From JBBQKP01 sp038326995 (GTDB lineage Bacteria > Planctomycetota > Phycisphaerae > Tepidisphaerales > Tepidisphaeraceae), in NCBI GenBank assembly GCA_038326995.1, contig JBBQKP010000065.1:1-14715 (forward strand): 14,715 nt of DNA, given 5' to 3'. Positions 5,376-13,255 of the stretch are shown here, piece after piece. The notes beneath the pieces were generated by a model. That model did no database searches. It was given only the letters and a program-made list of their open reading frames with translations, and was not told the origin of the DNA. The stretch's first letter is position 1. Every line of letters begins with the position of its first letter. A program made the position numbers and the translations under genes.

Positions 5376-6554
5376 CTACTTCACCGTTTTGAGACCCTGT
5401 GTGCTGTTGATCGCGACGGTGTAGCCGCCGATGTTGTTGCTCCATTCCCATGCGTCCATGTTGGCGATGTACAGGCGTGTTGCGCCCGTGGGTATGACGA
5501 CGCGTTGCGCCTCGCCGTTTGCGCGCCTGCCGTCGCCGACGAAAAAGACCTGCTTAAGTTTGGGGGACAGGGATATGAAATTTCTGGACTCTGCCGAGCT
5601 GAAATCAAGCGGATCCGGGGCGGAGGAGGAGTCCGGTCGGCTGTCGCTGAGGAACACGCCCATCATGGAGTTGATGGGCGCCACGACATTGCTGATGCCG
5701 TTGACGGGCTGGCCTTTGGAAGATTCGTTAGTGCCCGTCCACCCGCCGAGGTTGACGATCCAGCCGAGATTTCCGTCGGGGTTGAATACGGTAGACGACG
5801 CGCCGTTGTTCGCGCCGCCGCTGACCTGATCGAACATGATGGTCTTGCCCGCGTCGAGCTTGGCGGCGCTGAGGTCGATCATGCCGGGCGAGCTGCCCTG
5901 ATTAGGCCCGCTACCCGCGTAGTCCCAATCTTTGTTTTTGGTCACATTATTTCTCGAAACGCTTCCCGCGGGCATGCCGGCGAGCCACGGGTTTCCCTTT
6001 GCCCCGGCGAAGGTCGTGGCGCTTTTTCCATTCATCGTGACGACAGATTCGGAGTTCACTTCGATGGATTTACCCATCATCGAAAGGAACGACAATGCCC
6101 CGGCAGACTGGTTGAGAGATGCCTTCGAACGCAGTCGCACGGCGTTCGCGCCGCCGCTCAGCGAGGTCGGGGTGAATTTGCGGAGCTGCTCGTCCCAGAT
6201 GCCCAGTTCGACATCTCGCGTGGCCACGAACTCAACAGACTTGCCCTCGACCTGATTGTCGGCAAACACCGCAGCGGCGTTGGCGTAGGCGGCGGACGTC
6301 CCCGCGCTGCTGCTCTGCATGCCATAGGCCGCATAGCGGGCGGCCGCATCAGTCACGGTCTGAAGCTGGGACTTTGCGGTCTGAAGCCTGCCCAAATCCA
6401 CCGCGAGAGAACCAATACCGACGATCGCGGACATCGCAGCGGCGGCATAAACCAAAACGGCTCCGCGCCGATTTCGATTGCTCCGTGTTCGACCGTTTCG
6501 AAGTTCGTCGTTCCGGGCTTGAATGCGCGATTTAGTTTTAGGCTGTGCGAACAT
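5376..6554 (-). CDS. Tad-domain (TadE/TadG-like) secreted protein with lectin-like C-terminus
   Basis: This is a protein of about 392 residues. After a basic N-terminus (RTRSNRNRR, 22-30) comes one membrane anchor, GAVLVYAAAAMSAIVGIGSLAVDL (31-54), then GRLQTAKSQLQTVTDAAARYAA. This is the class of N-terminus seen in TadE/TadG-like pilus-assembly proteins. Residues 75-175 resemble the DUF2134 region of TadG-like proteins. The remainder (about 220-383) reads as a beta-rich domain: NLGWIVNLGGW, MMGVFLSDSRPD, KQVFFVGDG, IPTGATRLYIANMDAWEWSNNIGGYTVAI. That pattern resembles PA-I lectin/PEP-CTERM-type sugar-binding modules. The start at 6554 is the first ATG after the yifB stop (67 bp away); its ribosome site is weak, and TTG 6590 is an alternative. 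It is the third gene after pspA and yifB. No other tad genes are in view. Confidence 0.82.
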   Translation of the reverse strand: MFAQPKTKSRIQARNDELRNGRTRSNRNRRGAVLVYAAAAMSAIVGIGSLAVDLGRLQTAKSQLQTVTDAAARYAAYGMQSSSAGTSAAYANAAAVFADNQVEGKSVEFVATRDVELGIWDEQLRKFTPTSLSGGANAVRLRSKASLNQSAGALSFLSMMGKSIEVNSESVVTMNGKSATTFAGAKGNPWLAGMPAGSVSRNNVTKNKDWDYAGSGPNQGSSPGMIDLSAAKLDAGKTIMFDQVSGGANNGASSTVFNPDGNLGWIVNLGGWTGTNESSKGQPVNGISNVVAPINSMMGVFLSDSRPDSSSAPDPLDFSSAESRNFISLSPKLKQVFFVGDGRRANGEAQRVVIPTGATRLYIANMDAWEWSNNIGGYTVAINSTQGLKTVK

Positions 6555-6621
6555 TCCCAAATCTTGCAATTCAAACTTTTCGAAAGCCAATTTTCCTGGA
6601 CTAATTCGCCTGAAAAATCGG

Positions 6622-8124
6622 TCAATTTTTTCGGTCCAATAATCGATACTGCACGGCCTCGGCGACGTGGGATTCGTCGATCGTCGGCTTCTCTTCCATG
6701 TCCGCGATCGTCCGCGCCACACGACGGACTTTATCAAACGCACGCGCGGACAGACCCAGCTCTTCCATCGCCATTTTCATCATGTGCAAGGAGGCGTCAT
6801 TGAGTTCGCCGTGCTGACGCAATTCGCGGCTGTCCATGCTGGAATTGGTACGCCCGGATCCGAGTCGTTTCGACTGCGCCTGTCGCGCCATGAGAACCTG
6901 TTCGCGCATCGATTTGCTGCTGGTCCCGGCACGTTTGCCGGTGAGTTCGTGGTAGGGCACCGCAGGGACTTCGACATGCACGTCGATGCGGTCGAGCAGG
7001 GGCTGGCTGAGTTTTTCGAGGTACTTGTCGCGGGCGCGCGGGTCGCCCGAGGACTTGCCCGAAGCGGTCGGGTTCATGGCCGCCACCAGCATGAAGCGGG
7101 CCGGGAATTTCATGCTTCCCTGCACGCGTGCGATGGTGACTTCGCCGCCTTCGAGGGGCTGCCTGAGCATCTCCAGAACGTAGCGCGAGAACTCCGGAAG
7201 TTCGTCGAGAAACAGGATGCCGTTGTGCGCCAAAGAGCACTCGCCCGGCCTGGGAATGGATCCGCCGCCGACCAGCGCCTGCGCGGTTGCGGAATGGTGT
7301 GGCGTGCGAACAGGTCTCTGGTCGAGCAGGGCGATGTCGTCAGGCAAGAGGCCAAGCGCGGAATAGATGCGGGTGGTTTCGAGGGATTCTTCGCGAGTGA
7401 GCGGAGGGAGGATGCCCGGCATTCGCGAGGCGAGCATGGTCTTGCCCGTTCCAGGCGGGCCGATCATCAGGAGGTTGTGAGCACCGGCGGCGCAAATCGT
7501 GATCGCGCGTTTGACGGCTTCCTGTCCGCGAACATCGGCGAAATCAAGATCGGCCGCTTTGCCCGACTGCGTTGCGGTCGCGGTGTCGATGGTGAACGGT
7601 TCGATCTCCATCGAACCATTGAGAAATCCGACCGCTTGCTGGAGCGTGGAAACCGAGATGACGTCGATCCCTTCAACGACGGCAGCCTCGCGAGCGTTTT
7701 CAGCGGGAACAAGAATGCCGCGAAACCCCTTGCTCTTGGCGACCATCGCCGCCGCCAGTGCGCCCTTGATTCGCCTGAGCCTGCCGTCCAGTGCCAACTC
7801 TCCCGCCAGCAGATATTCGCGCGACACATCGCCCTTCAAGAAACCGTCCGCACGCAACATGCCGATGGCGATCGGCAAATCCAGGCTGGGCCCTTCCTTC
7901 TTTACGTCCGCGGGCGCGAGATTAATCGTGAGCTGCCGCGCCTGAATCGGAAAGCCGCTGTTCTCAATCGCGTGATCCACACGCTGGCTCGATTCCTTGA
8001 CGGCCTGTTGCGGCAAGCCGACCAGTGTGGTCTTGCGAAGCCCGCCGCGCGTGACGTTGACCTCGACATCACAAATGATGGCGTCGATGCCAACGAGAAC
8101 GTATGAGAAGACCCGTGCGAGCAT
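6622..8124 (-). CDS. comM: YifB/ComM family Mg-chelatase-like AAA+ ATPase
   Basis: This 500-residue AAA+ protein belongs to the YifB/ComM family. ComM is known in naturally competent bacteria as a hexameric helicase aiding branch migration of incoming DNA; other members lack an assigned role. It has the family start MLARVFSYVLVGIDA, an N-terminal LonC-like region (to about 170), Walker A GPPGTGKT (222-229), ECSLAHNGILFLDELPEF (295-312) with Walker B, and a C-terminal Mg-chelatase domain with SARAFDKVRRVARTIAD (459-475). The usual Cys-rich stretch after AAMNP is replaced by TASGKSSGDPRARDKY (352-367), so the zinc-type cysteines are absent. It starts 15 bp after the pspA-like gene and is followed by the Tad-domain gene, probably one operon. 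The family is certain; the ComM role is inferred. Confidence 0.92.
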   Translation of the reverse strand: MLARVFSYVLVGIDAIICDVEVNVTRGGLRKTTLVGLPQQAVKESSQRVDHAIENSGFPIQARQLTINLAPADVKKEGPSLDLPIAIGMLRADGFLKGDVSREYLLAGELALDGRLRRIKGALAAAMVAKSKGFRGILVPAENAREAAVVEGIDVISVSTLQQAVGFLNGSMEIEPFTIDTATATQSGKAADLDFADVRGQEAVKRAITICAAGAHNLLMIGPPGTGKTMLASRMPGILPPLTREESLETTRIYSALGLLPDDIALLDQRPVRTPHHSATAQALVGGGSIPRPGECSLAHNGILFLDELPEFSRYVLEMLRQPLEGGEVTIARVQGSMKFPARFMLVAAMNPTASGKSSGDPRARDKYLEKLSQPLLDRIDVHVEVPAVPYHELTGKRAGTSSKSMREQVLMARQAQSKRLGSGRTNSSMDSRELRQHGELNDASLHMMKMAMEELGLSARAFDKVRRVARTIADMEEKPTIDESHVAEAVQYRLLDRKN

Positions 8125-8139
8125 CGGCGCATCACCCAG

Positions 8140-8967
8140 TTATTCCGGCAACTTGGCGTCGGGCGTCGGCGCCTCGGCCGTCTTCATGCTCTTGTCCGCA
8201 CTGCCCGCAAGCCCCACCAGCTTATCGAATTCGCTCGTCGCTGCAGACTTGCTTGCGTACACCAAAAATTCCGCCTCCTGGGCTTTGGTGTCCGTCCCGG
8301 CGAGTTCCTTGCTGACACGTGCCTTGGCTTTTGCGTCTGAGCGCATCTGGCGAAGCTCTTCGAGTTCCTTGCCCGTGCGGTCGGTCGAAATTCCGGAGAT
8401 GATGTTGGTGATCTCCTGCTCTTCCTTGGCCGTGATAACGTCTGCCACGGTTGCGGACGCTTCGCTCTTCACCTTTTCCAGCTCGCGCAAAAGACCCTGC
8501 AACTGAATCTTGTGCTGGCCGATCTGAGAAGAGTAGGCGTTGATATCGGTTTCGAGTTCGACGATGCGAGACTGCTTTTCGATCAGCGTCGAGGAAAAGT
8601 CATTAAAGGCAGAAAGGCACTTGAGGTATTCCTCATTGTGCTTGATCTCTTCAGGCGACTTGCCAGCATTTTGCATCTGCTGGACGAGGAGCTTCGCCTT
8701 GGCGGCGGCGCCTTCTTTCATCCGCTCGAGCTGGTTCACTTCCTCCGATAGCTTCTTCGCCGTCGCCATCTTCTGCTCCTGCTGGCTGATGAGCCTGGCG
8801 ACCGCGTCTTTGTATTGTCCGATGCGGATTTTCTTCTCATCAATGATCCGGTCGAACGTCGCCTGGATCACATAGGGGTTTTGGTTCAGCGTCTGCCTTG
8901 CCGCATCAACGCGGCCTGTGATCAGATAGCCCAGCGCACGAAAATAGCGACCCACTGCTCCGAACAT
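8140..8967 (-). CDS. pspA: PspA/IM30 family coiled-coil protein
   Basis: This 275-residue, almost entirely helical protein resembles PspA/IM30, an ESCRT-III-like family that binds the inner face of the cytoplasmic membrane and protects it under stress. It starts MFGAVGRYFRALGYLITGRVDAARQ, an amphipathic helix as in the family. Long heptad-rich coiled coils follow (about 35-180), for example QQEQKMATAKKLSEEVNQLERMKEGA. There is no signal peptide or membrane span. It is longer than classical PspA (about 220), with an Ala/Lys/Thr-rich tail (220-275) ending in TPDAKLPE. An AGGA lies 7 bases before the ATG at 8967. Sequence in this family is weakly conserved, so a different coiled-coil protein remains possible. 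It heads the pspA > yifB > Tad-domain row; no pspF or pspBC is seen. Confidence 0.78.
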   Translation of the reverse strand: MFGAVGRYFRALGYLITGRVDAARQTLNQNPYVIQATFDRIIDEKKIRIGQYKDAVARLISQQEQKMATAKKLSEEVNQLERMKEGAAAKAKLLVQQMQNAGKSPEEIKHNEEYLKCLSAFNDFSSTLIEKQSRIVELETDINAYSSQIGQHKIQLQGLLRELEKVKSEASATVADVITAKEEQEITNIISGISTDRTGKELEELRQMRSDAKAKARVSKELAGTDTKAQEAEFLVYASKSAATSEFDKLVGLAGSADKSMKTAEAPTPDAKLPE

Positions 8968-8976
8968 GATAAATCC

Positions 8977-9004
8977 TTGTTTGAAATTCTTTGTTTGAAA
9001 TTCT
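8977..9004 (-). repeat. Tandem 14-bp repeat before pspA-like gene
   Basis: On the minus strand AGAATTTCAAACAA occurs twice in a row (9004-8991 and 8990-8977), ending just before the AGGA ribosome site of the pspA-like gene. It would lie in the 5' leader or promoter. It could be a paired protein-binding site, or simply a slippage duplication. Confidence 0.85.
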
Positions 9005-9100
9005 CTCGATTGGACTGGCTCTGCTCATCGCATCTTGCGAATCATAGCGCGAATGGCAAACCCATCAGGCGCAATCACGCTGACGCATTCATCCGACTGA

Positions 9101-9532
9101 CTAGATGAAATACATTTCGTTCTTGGTGTGTCCCTGTTGCTTCTGCACGTCTTCGATCAGTTTTTCCAGCGACAGTGTGTCGAGCGTGCTGGAATGGGCG
9201 GCATCAACCACGCCGCGAATAATCTCCAGCGCAACCCCGCCGGGCGGGCCTTCGTGCAGGACGGGCGTCGGCGTTTCGTCTTCGAGCAGGCGAATAATCT
9301 CGCCAAGAAAAAGTTCGGACGCGGGCTTTTTCAGCCGATATCCGCCGCCCGAGCCGACCTTGCTCTGTGCCAGATTCAGTTTCTTAAGCGTGAGCATCAC
9401 CGACTCCAGAAACTTGGACGGCAACGATTCAAGCCTGGCTATGTCGCGCGCTTGCACATACGAGTTCGGATCGAGTCGGCCCAGATGCACCAATGCCCGA
9501 ACCGCGTACTCAGTTCGCTTTGAAAGCTTCAT
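9101..9532 (-). CDS. Rrf2 family transcriptional regulator (no cysteines)
   Basis: This 143-residue protein carries the Rrf2 winged-helix DNA-binding domain: MKLSKRTEYAVRALVHLG (1-18), QARDIARLESLPSKFLESVMLTLKKLNLAQS (27-57) and the wing VGSGGGYRL (59-67), then the dimerisation helix region. Family members such as IscR, NsrR and RirA sense iron-sulfur status or NO through three cysteines at about residues 90-105. This protein has no cysteine at all and reads PTPVLHEGPPGG there, so it cannot bind a cluster by Cys and may respond to another ligand or act as a simple repressor. A GGAG (minus strand, 9543-9540) lies 7 bases before the ATG. It is divergent from dsbD with only about 60 bp between starts, so it may control dsbD and itself; no operator is recognised. 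Confidence 0.9.
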   Translation of the reverse strand: MKLSKRTEYAVRALVHLGRLDPNSYVQARDIARLESLPSKFLESVMLTLKKLNLAQSKVGSGGGYRLKKPASELFLGEIIRLLEDETPTPVLHEGPPGGVALEIIRGVVDAAHSSTLDTLSLEKLIEDVQKQQGHTKNEMYFI

Positions 9533-9591
9533 GCTCGCACTCCAAAAGACCAGAGCGATGCAACTTCATATCGTTGAGCGACTACCATGTC

Positions 9592-11604
9592 ATGATGATA
9601 AGTGTTTTTGACCGCAGGCCAAATTCTATCTCGGCAGGTGCAGATGCGCCCGAATTAAGTTCGCCAGGGCATCGGCTTTCGCACGCGCGGGCCTCGGCCA
9701 GATGTAGCCCGAAGTTCGCCTTCCTGTTCCGCGTCTTTGCCTTTGCGGTGCTCGCCTTCGCCCTCGCGCTCTCAGGACAAACCGCGACGGTAGCACAGTC
9801 GCAAGGTTCGCCTCAATCAGAAGCCGCCCGCTATTCGGTCAATGCCTCGCTCAATTTCGATTCGCTGCAGCCCGGTCAGCAGGCGCTGATCGCCGTCGTC
9901 GTGCAGATCAAGCCCGGCTTCCACGCCCAGAGCCGTACGCCAAGCTCCGCGGATTTCGTGCCATTCGAAGTCGTGGGCATTGATTCCAAACCCGGTTCTT
10001 CTACCCCCGTTCAGTTCGCCCCGGCCGTGTATGCAAAGGGTGAGCGAAAGACTTATCCGCTGCTGGGCACGCTCGATATCTATTCAGGCAAGGTCGTGAC
10101 GTACGTGCCGCTGCAGGTCGACGCCGCCGCCCCGCCCGGGCCGCTTGTGCTCAGGGGCGAGGTCACGCTGCAAATTTGTGACGATCAGGTCTGCTTCGCA
10201 CCCGAAACCGTGCCGTTCGAAGTCGCGACGACGATCATTCCCATTTCGCAGCGCGTCGCGCCGGCGAACGCGGAATTGTTCGCCGCGTTCGATCCGTCGC
10301 TGTGGGCCGCGATTCGATTCGGCGAGGAAGCAGTTTCCACTCTGCCAACATCCACACTGTCGAAGCCCGCGGCCTCGGGTTTCGAATACTCGATCTTCGG
10401 AAAGTCATTGAAGCTCGATTCGATCGGCGTCATTCTCATGCTGTCGGTCGTGGTGGGCGTGCTGTTCAATGCGGTGCCTTGCGTCTTGCCGGTTTTGCCG
10501 CTCAAGGCGATTGGGTTCTACGAAACGTCGCAGCATCATCGCGGCAAGTGTCTGCTGCTGGGCAGCGTGTTTTCGCTGGGCATCATCGCCACGTTCGCGC
10601 TGCTGGGCGTCTTGGTATTCGTGACGAAATCCACCAACTGGGGCGAGTTCTTTTCCAACCCTTATTTTGCCGGCGGCGTCGCGATCGTGCTGAGCGTTCT
10701 GGCGGTGAGCATGTTCGGCTTCTTCGAGTTCGCTTTGCCGACCTCGGTCTACAACCTCTCGCCCCGGCACGACACGTACACGGGAAATTTTCTGTTCGGC
10801 ATCCTGACGGCGGTGCTGTCGACGCCTTGCACGTTTGGCCTGTTCTTCGCAGCGCTCGCGTGGGCTGCGAACCAGTCGCCGTGGGTCGGCATGCTCATGC
10901 TCACGCTCGTCGGCGTGGGAATGGCGCTGCCTTATCTGATTCTCAGCGGCTTTCCGCAACTCGCGCGAAAGTTCCCTCGGACCGGCCCGTGGTCGAACCT
11001 CATGAAGCAAGTGATGGCGATCATGCTGCTGGCGATGGCGGTATTCTTCGCACAGCCGCTTTTGGGTGAGGCGTTTCGCGAGAAGTGGGCATGGTGGATC
11101 ATCTTCGCCATCATCGCCGCCGCCGGCGTGTTTCTGGTGGTCCGCACGATCGCAATTTCGCCGCGTCCGCGTCCGGTGATCATCAGCAGCGTGCTCGCGC
11201 TGGGCGTGGTCGTGCCGGCATTGCTCTTCACATTGAGAGTCACCGACAAACCCTTCGCCTGGACGACCTACTCGAGCGAGACGTTGGAGAACGCCCGCGC
11301 GTCAGGAAAGCCCGTCGTCGTGAAATTCACAGCCGCCTGGTGTGCGAATTGCCATGCCGTTGAGGCGTTGGTGTTTGGCGACAAATCCACGACCGATTCG
11401 CTGAAAGAAGGCGGCGTGATCACCCTTAAGGCCGACCTCACCAGCAGCTCCGCCGCGGGCTGGTCGAAGTTGAAGGAGCTCAATCAGGTGGGCTCGATCC
11501 CGTTCACGGCCGTGTATTTGCCGGGCCAGGACAAGCCCGTGCCGCTGTCGGGCATCTACTCCAGTGCGAATCTGCTGGAAGCGCTGACGATGAAGCCGCG
11601 GTAG
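9592..11604 (+). CDS. dsbD: Thiol:disulfide interchange protein DsbD-like
   Basis: This protein of about 670 residues moves electrons from cytoplasmic thioredoxin across the membrane to periplasmic thiol proteins. A long basic leader is followed by a hydrophobic segment, FAFLFRVFAFAVLAFALALSG (42-62), serving as signal. The N-terminal periplasmic domain (about 78-220) has the CDDQVC pair (Cys196, Cys201). The membrane domain (about 275-550) has eight or so hydrophobic segments with AVPCVLPVLPLKA (Cys297) and STPCTFGLFFA (Cys413). The C-terminal thioredoxin-like domain has AAWCANCHAVE (Cys584, Cys587). All three redox pairs are present. The frame is open upstream into the rrf2 gene, so I chose ATG 9592 (9595 is equally likely); ribosome site weak. 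It is divergent from the Rrf2 gene and 116 bp before the htrA-like gene. Confidence 0.92.
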   Translation: MMISVFDRRPNSISAGADAPELSSPGHRLSHARASARCSPKFAFLFRVFAFAVLAFALALSGQTATVAQSQGSPQSEAARYSVNASLNFDSLQPGQQALIAVVVQIKPGFHAQSRTPSSADFVPFEVVGIDSKPGSSTPVQFAPAVYAKGERKTYPLLGTLDIYSGKVVTYVPLQVDAAAPPGPLVLRGEVTLQICDDQVCFAPETVPFEVATTIIPISQRVAPANAELFAAFDPSLWAAIRFGEEAVSTLPTSTLSKPAASGFEYSIFGKSLKLDSIGVILMLSVVVGVLFNAVPCVLPVLPLKAIGFYETSQHHRGKCLLLGSVFSLGIIATFALLGVLVFVTKSTNWGEFFSNPYFAGGVAIVLSVLAVSMFGFFEFALPTSVYNLSPRHDTYTGNFLFGILTAVLSTPCTFGLFFAALAWAANQSPWVGMLMLTLVGVGMALPYLILSGFPQLARKFPRTGPWSNLMKQVMAIMLLAMAVFFAQPLLGEAFREKWAWWIIFAIIAAAGVFLVVRTIAISPRPRPVIISSVLALGVVVPALLFTLRVTDKPFAWTTYSSETLENARASGKPVVVKFTAAWCANCHAVEALVFGDKSTTDSLKEGGVITLKADLTSSSAAGWSKLKELNQVGSIPFTAVYLPGQDKPVPLSGIYSSANLLEALTMKPR

Positions 11605-11720
11605 AGCATCAGTTTCAAAACTTGCTCCACCTTTCAATTCCAGTGCTCCAGTCGCGCGTTACGGCACGGCACTTGCTTTAGTAACCATTGTTCCGTTTAC
11701 ACCTGTCAAGGAGACATGCC

Positions 11721-12872
11721 ATGAGCCGAATCCTGTCGTCCGATCCAATTGTTAGATCAATGTCAAATCATTCGATTCCTGTCGAATCAAATAGCGTCGA
11801 GCGAACTGCCGCAATGTCAGACGCGAAAAATTCTGATGTACGCACAACTGACGGGGAGGCGATGGACGCCTACTCGAAGGCGGTCAGCGGCGCGGTGAAG
11901 GCCGTCGGTCCGAGCGTCATCAACATCGAGGTGCGCACGCCGGGCTGGCAAGGCAAGGGCGGCTCGCCACGCGGCGAAGTGCGCGGCGGCGGCAGCGGAT
12001 TCATTATCTCGAGCGACGGTTTTGCCGTCACCAACAGTCACGTTGTCGCCGGCGCGACGGATATCCGTGTCACGTTTGCCGACGGCATGCGGCGGTCCGC
12101 ACGCCTGATCGGGCAAGACCCCGACACCGACCTTGCGGTCATCCGCATCGATACGGTTCATTCGCTTACGCCTGCCGTTCTGGGTGCGAGCGATGCGCTG
12201 GTCGTCGGACAGTTGGCGATTGCGATCGGCAATCCGCTGGGCTTTGCCGCCACAGTCACCGCGGGCGTCGTCAGTGCGACGGCGCGGTCGATGCGCGCTT
12301 CGACGGGCCGAATGATCGACAACGTCATTCAGACCGACGCGGCGCTGAATCCGGGCAACTCGGGCGGGCCCTTGGTCGATAGCCTGGGCCGCGTGATCGG
12401 CGTGAACACAGCAGTCATCATGGGCTCGCAGGGCATTTGTTTTGCCGTGCCCGTGAACACCGTCAAGTGGGTCGCCGGGCATCTGATCAAGGACGGCCAC
12501 GTGAAGCGAAGCCGCCTTGGAATCGCCGGGCAAAATATCCCATTGCCGCGAAAACTCGTGCGATTTTATGAGCTGGCGCATCCGACGGGCGTGATGATCG
12601 TCGGGCTCGACCCCGAAGGACCGGCCGCAGGAAGCGACCTTCGGCAGGGCGATATCATCGTCGAAATTCACGCCGCTACAGTTGCCGGATTAGTCGCCGA
12701 TGATGTCACCGGTGATGAGTCCGACCCGCAGGTCATTCCCATCGCCTCGCTCGATGATCTGCAGCGTACGCTGACCCACGACCGCGCGGGTGTGGATCTG
12801 ACACTCGCCATTCTGCGCGACGAACAAAAGCAGAGCGTGATCGTTCGGCCCGTCATCAGCGGTCCTGCCTGA
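11721..12872 (+). CDS. HtrA/Deg-like serine protease (S1C) with PDZ domain
   Basis: This protein of about 383 residues belongs to the HtrA/Deg family, which degrades or refolds damaged proteins. The chymotrypsin-like domain (about 55-260) shows the full triad: His107 in TNSHVV, Asp137 in DPDTDLAVIRI, Ser214 in LNPGNSGGPLV. One C-terminal PDZ domain (about 263-378) includes GVMIVGLDPEGPAAGSDLRQGDIIVEI, with an acidic stretch VADDVTGDESDPQVIP (325-340) inside it. AAGGAG (11708-11713) lies 7 bases before ATG 11721, fixing the start; an in-frame TTG at 11688 lacks such support. Unusually, the first 50 residues are polar with no signal peptide or membrane anchor, so export is not evident. The gene follows dsbD and ends before a strong terminator. 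Confidence 0.93.
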   Translation: MSRILSSDPIVRSMSNHSIPVESNSVERTAAMSDAKNSDVRTTDGEAMDAYSKAVSGAVKAVGPSVINIEVRTPGWQGKGGSPRGEVRGGGSGFIISSDGFAVTNSHVVAGATDIRVTFADGMRRSARLIGQDPDTDLAVIRIDTVHSLTPAVLGASDALVVGQLAIAIGNPLGFAATVTAGVVSATARSMRASTGRMIDNVIQTDAALNPGNSGGPLVDSLGRVIGVNTAVIMGSQGICFAVPVNTVKWVAGHLIKDGHVKRSRLGIAGQNIPLPRKLVRFYELAHPTGVMIVGLDPEGPAAGSDLRQGDIIVEIHAATVAGLVADDVTGDESDPQVIPIASLDDLQRTLTHDRAGVDLTLAILRDEQKQSVIVRPVISGPA

Positions 12873-12894
12873 TCGCGTTCTGAATTACAAACAT

Positions 12895-12926
12895 AACAAG
12901 CCGGGCCGATCGCGGCCCGGCTTGTT
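12895..12926. terminator. Bidirectional terminator between htrA-like and mazG-like genes
   Basis: AACAAGCCGGGCC (12895-12907) pairs perfectly with GGCCCGGCTTGTT (12914-12926) over a six-base GATCGC loop. It is followed on the plus strand by TCATTTTA. It lies 22 bp after the htrA-like stop and 5 bp after the end of the convergent MazG-like gene, so it can stop transcription from both sides. The T-run is better on the plus strand. Confidence 0.88.
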
Positions 12927-12931
12927 TCATT

Positions 12932-13255
12932 TTACTTCACCCCATCCGGGCCGCCTTGTTCGTTCAAATATTTTCGTCGAATCGCCTCTTCAAGATTCAC
13001 GCCGCGAATATTCGCAAGCGTGCACACCCACGCGATGACGTCGGCGAATTCTTCTTCGAGGTTTTCGCGTGCGGCCTGTCGATTGGCATCGGCTGCCTTT
13101 TCGGTTTCGTTGATCGCCGTCGCGAGCTCGCCGACTTCTTCGATGAGCCAAACAAATGTCGCGGGCGCACCACGCGCTCGGTCGGTCTCACCATACTTCG
13201 TGTCGATGTACAATTGAAATTTTGCGATCGATAGCGGCGTGTCGAGGTCGTTCAT
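12932..13255 (-). CDS. MazG-like nucleotide pyrophosphohydrolase
   Basis: This 107-residue, all-alpha protein has the MazG/dUTPase-type metal-binding pattern: WLIEEVGELATAI (36-48; Glu39, Glu40, Glu43) and ENLEEEFADVIAWVCTLANIRGVNLEEAIRRKY (64-96; Glu69 and Asp72 of ExxD). Such enzymes cleave nucleoside triphosphates to monophosphate and pyrophosphate, clearing aberrant or excess nucleotides. It is a single-domain short form, about half the size of tandem MazG proteins. Its ATG (13255) overlaps the stop of the upstream TPR/gluzincin gene by 4 bp (ATGA), so translation is probably coupled. There is no toxin-antitoxin partner nearby. The substrate cannot be told from sequence. Confidence 0.88.
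   Translation of the reverse strand: MNDLDTPLSIAKFQLYIDTKYGETDRARGAPATFVWLIEEVGELATAINETEKAADANRQAARENLEEEFADVIAWVCTLANIRGVNLEEAIRRKYLNEQGGPDGVK

Noticed and set aside
6555..6743. Upstream extension of the Tad-domain gene into yifB
   Set aside because: The frame is open to 6743, but that would overlap 120 bp of yifB and add a basic, non-conserved stretch before the anchor; a start after the yifB stop is more credible.
5364..6803. 479-codon plus-strand reading frame opposite the Tad-domain gene
   Set aside because: Its product has no recognisable motif, whereas the minus strand encodes a clear membrane anchor and Tad-type sequence in the same bases.
6667..8106. 479-codon plus-strand reading frame opposite yifB
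   Set aside because: The opposite strand carries complete Walker A and B motifs of YifB; this frame is its mirror.
9493..9591. dsbD start inside the rrf2 gene
   Set aside because: The frame is open but would overlap the divergent gene's start; the hydrophobic signal is fully included when starting at 9592.
11688..11720. TTG start for the htrA-like gene
   Set aside because: It would begin before the AAGGAG ribosome site that stands at the right distance from ATG 11721, and the added residues are not conserved-looking.
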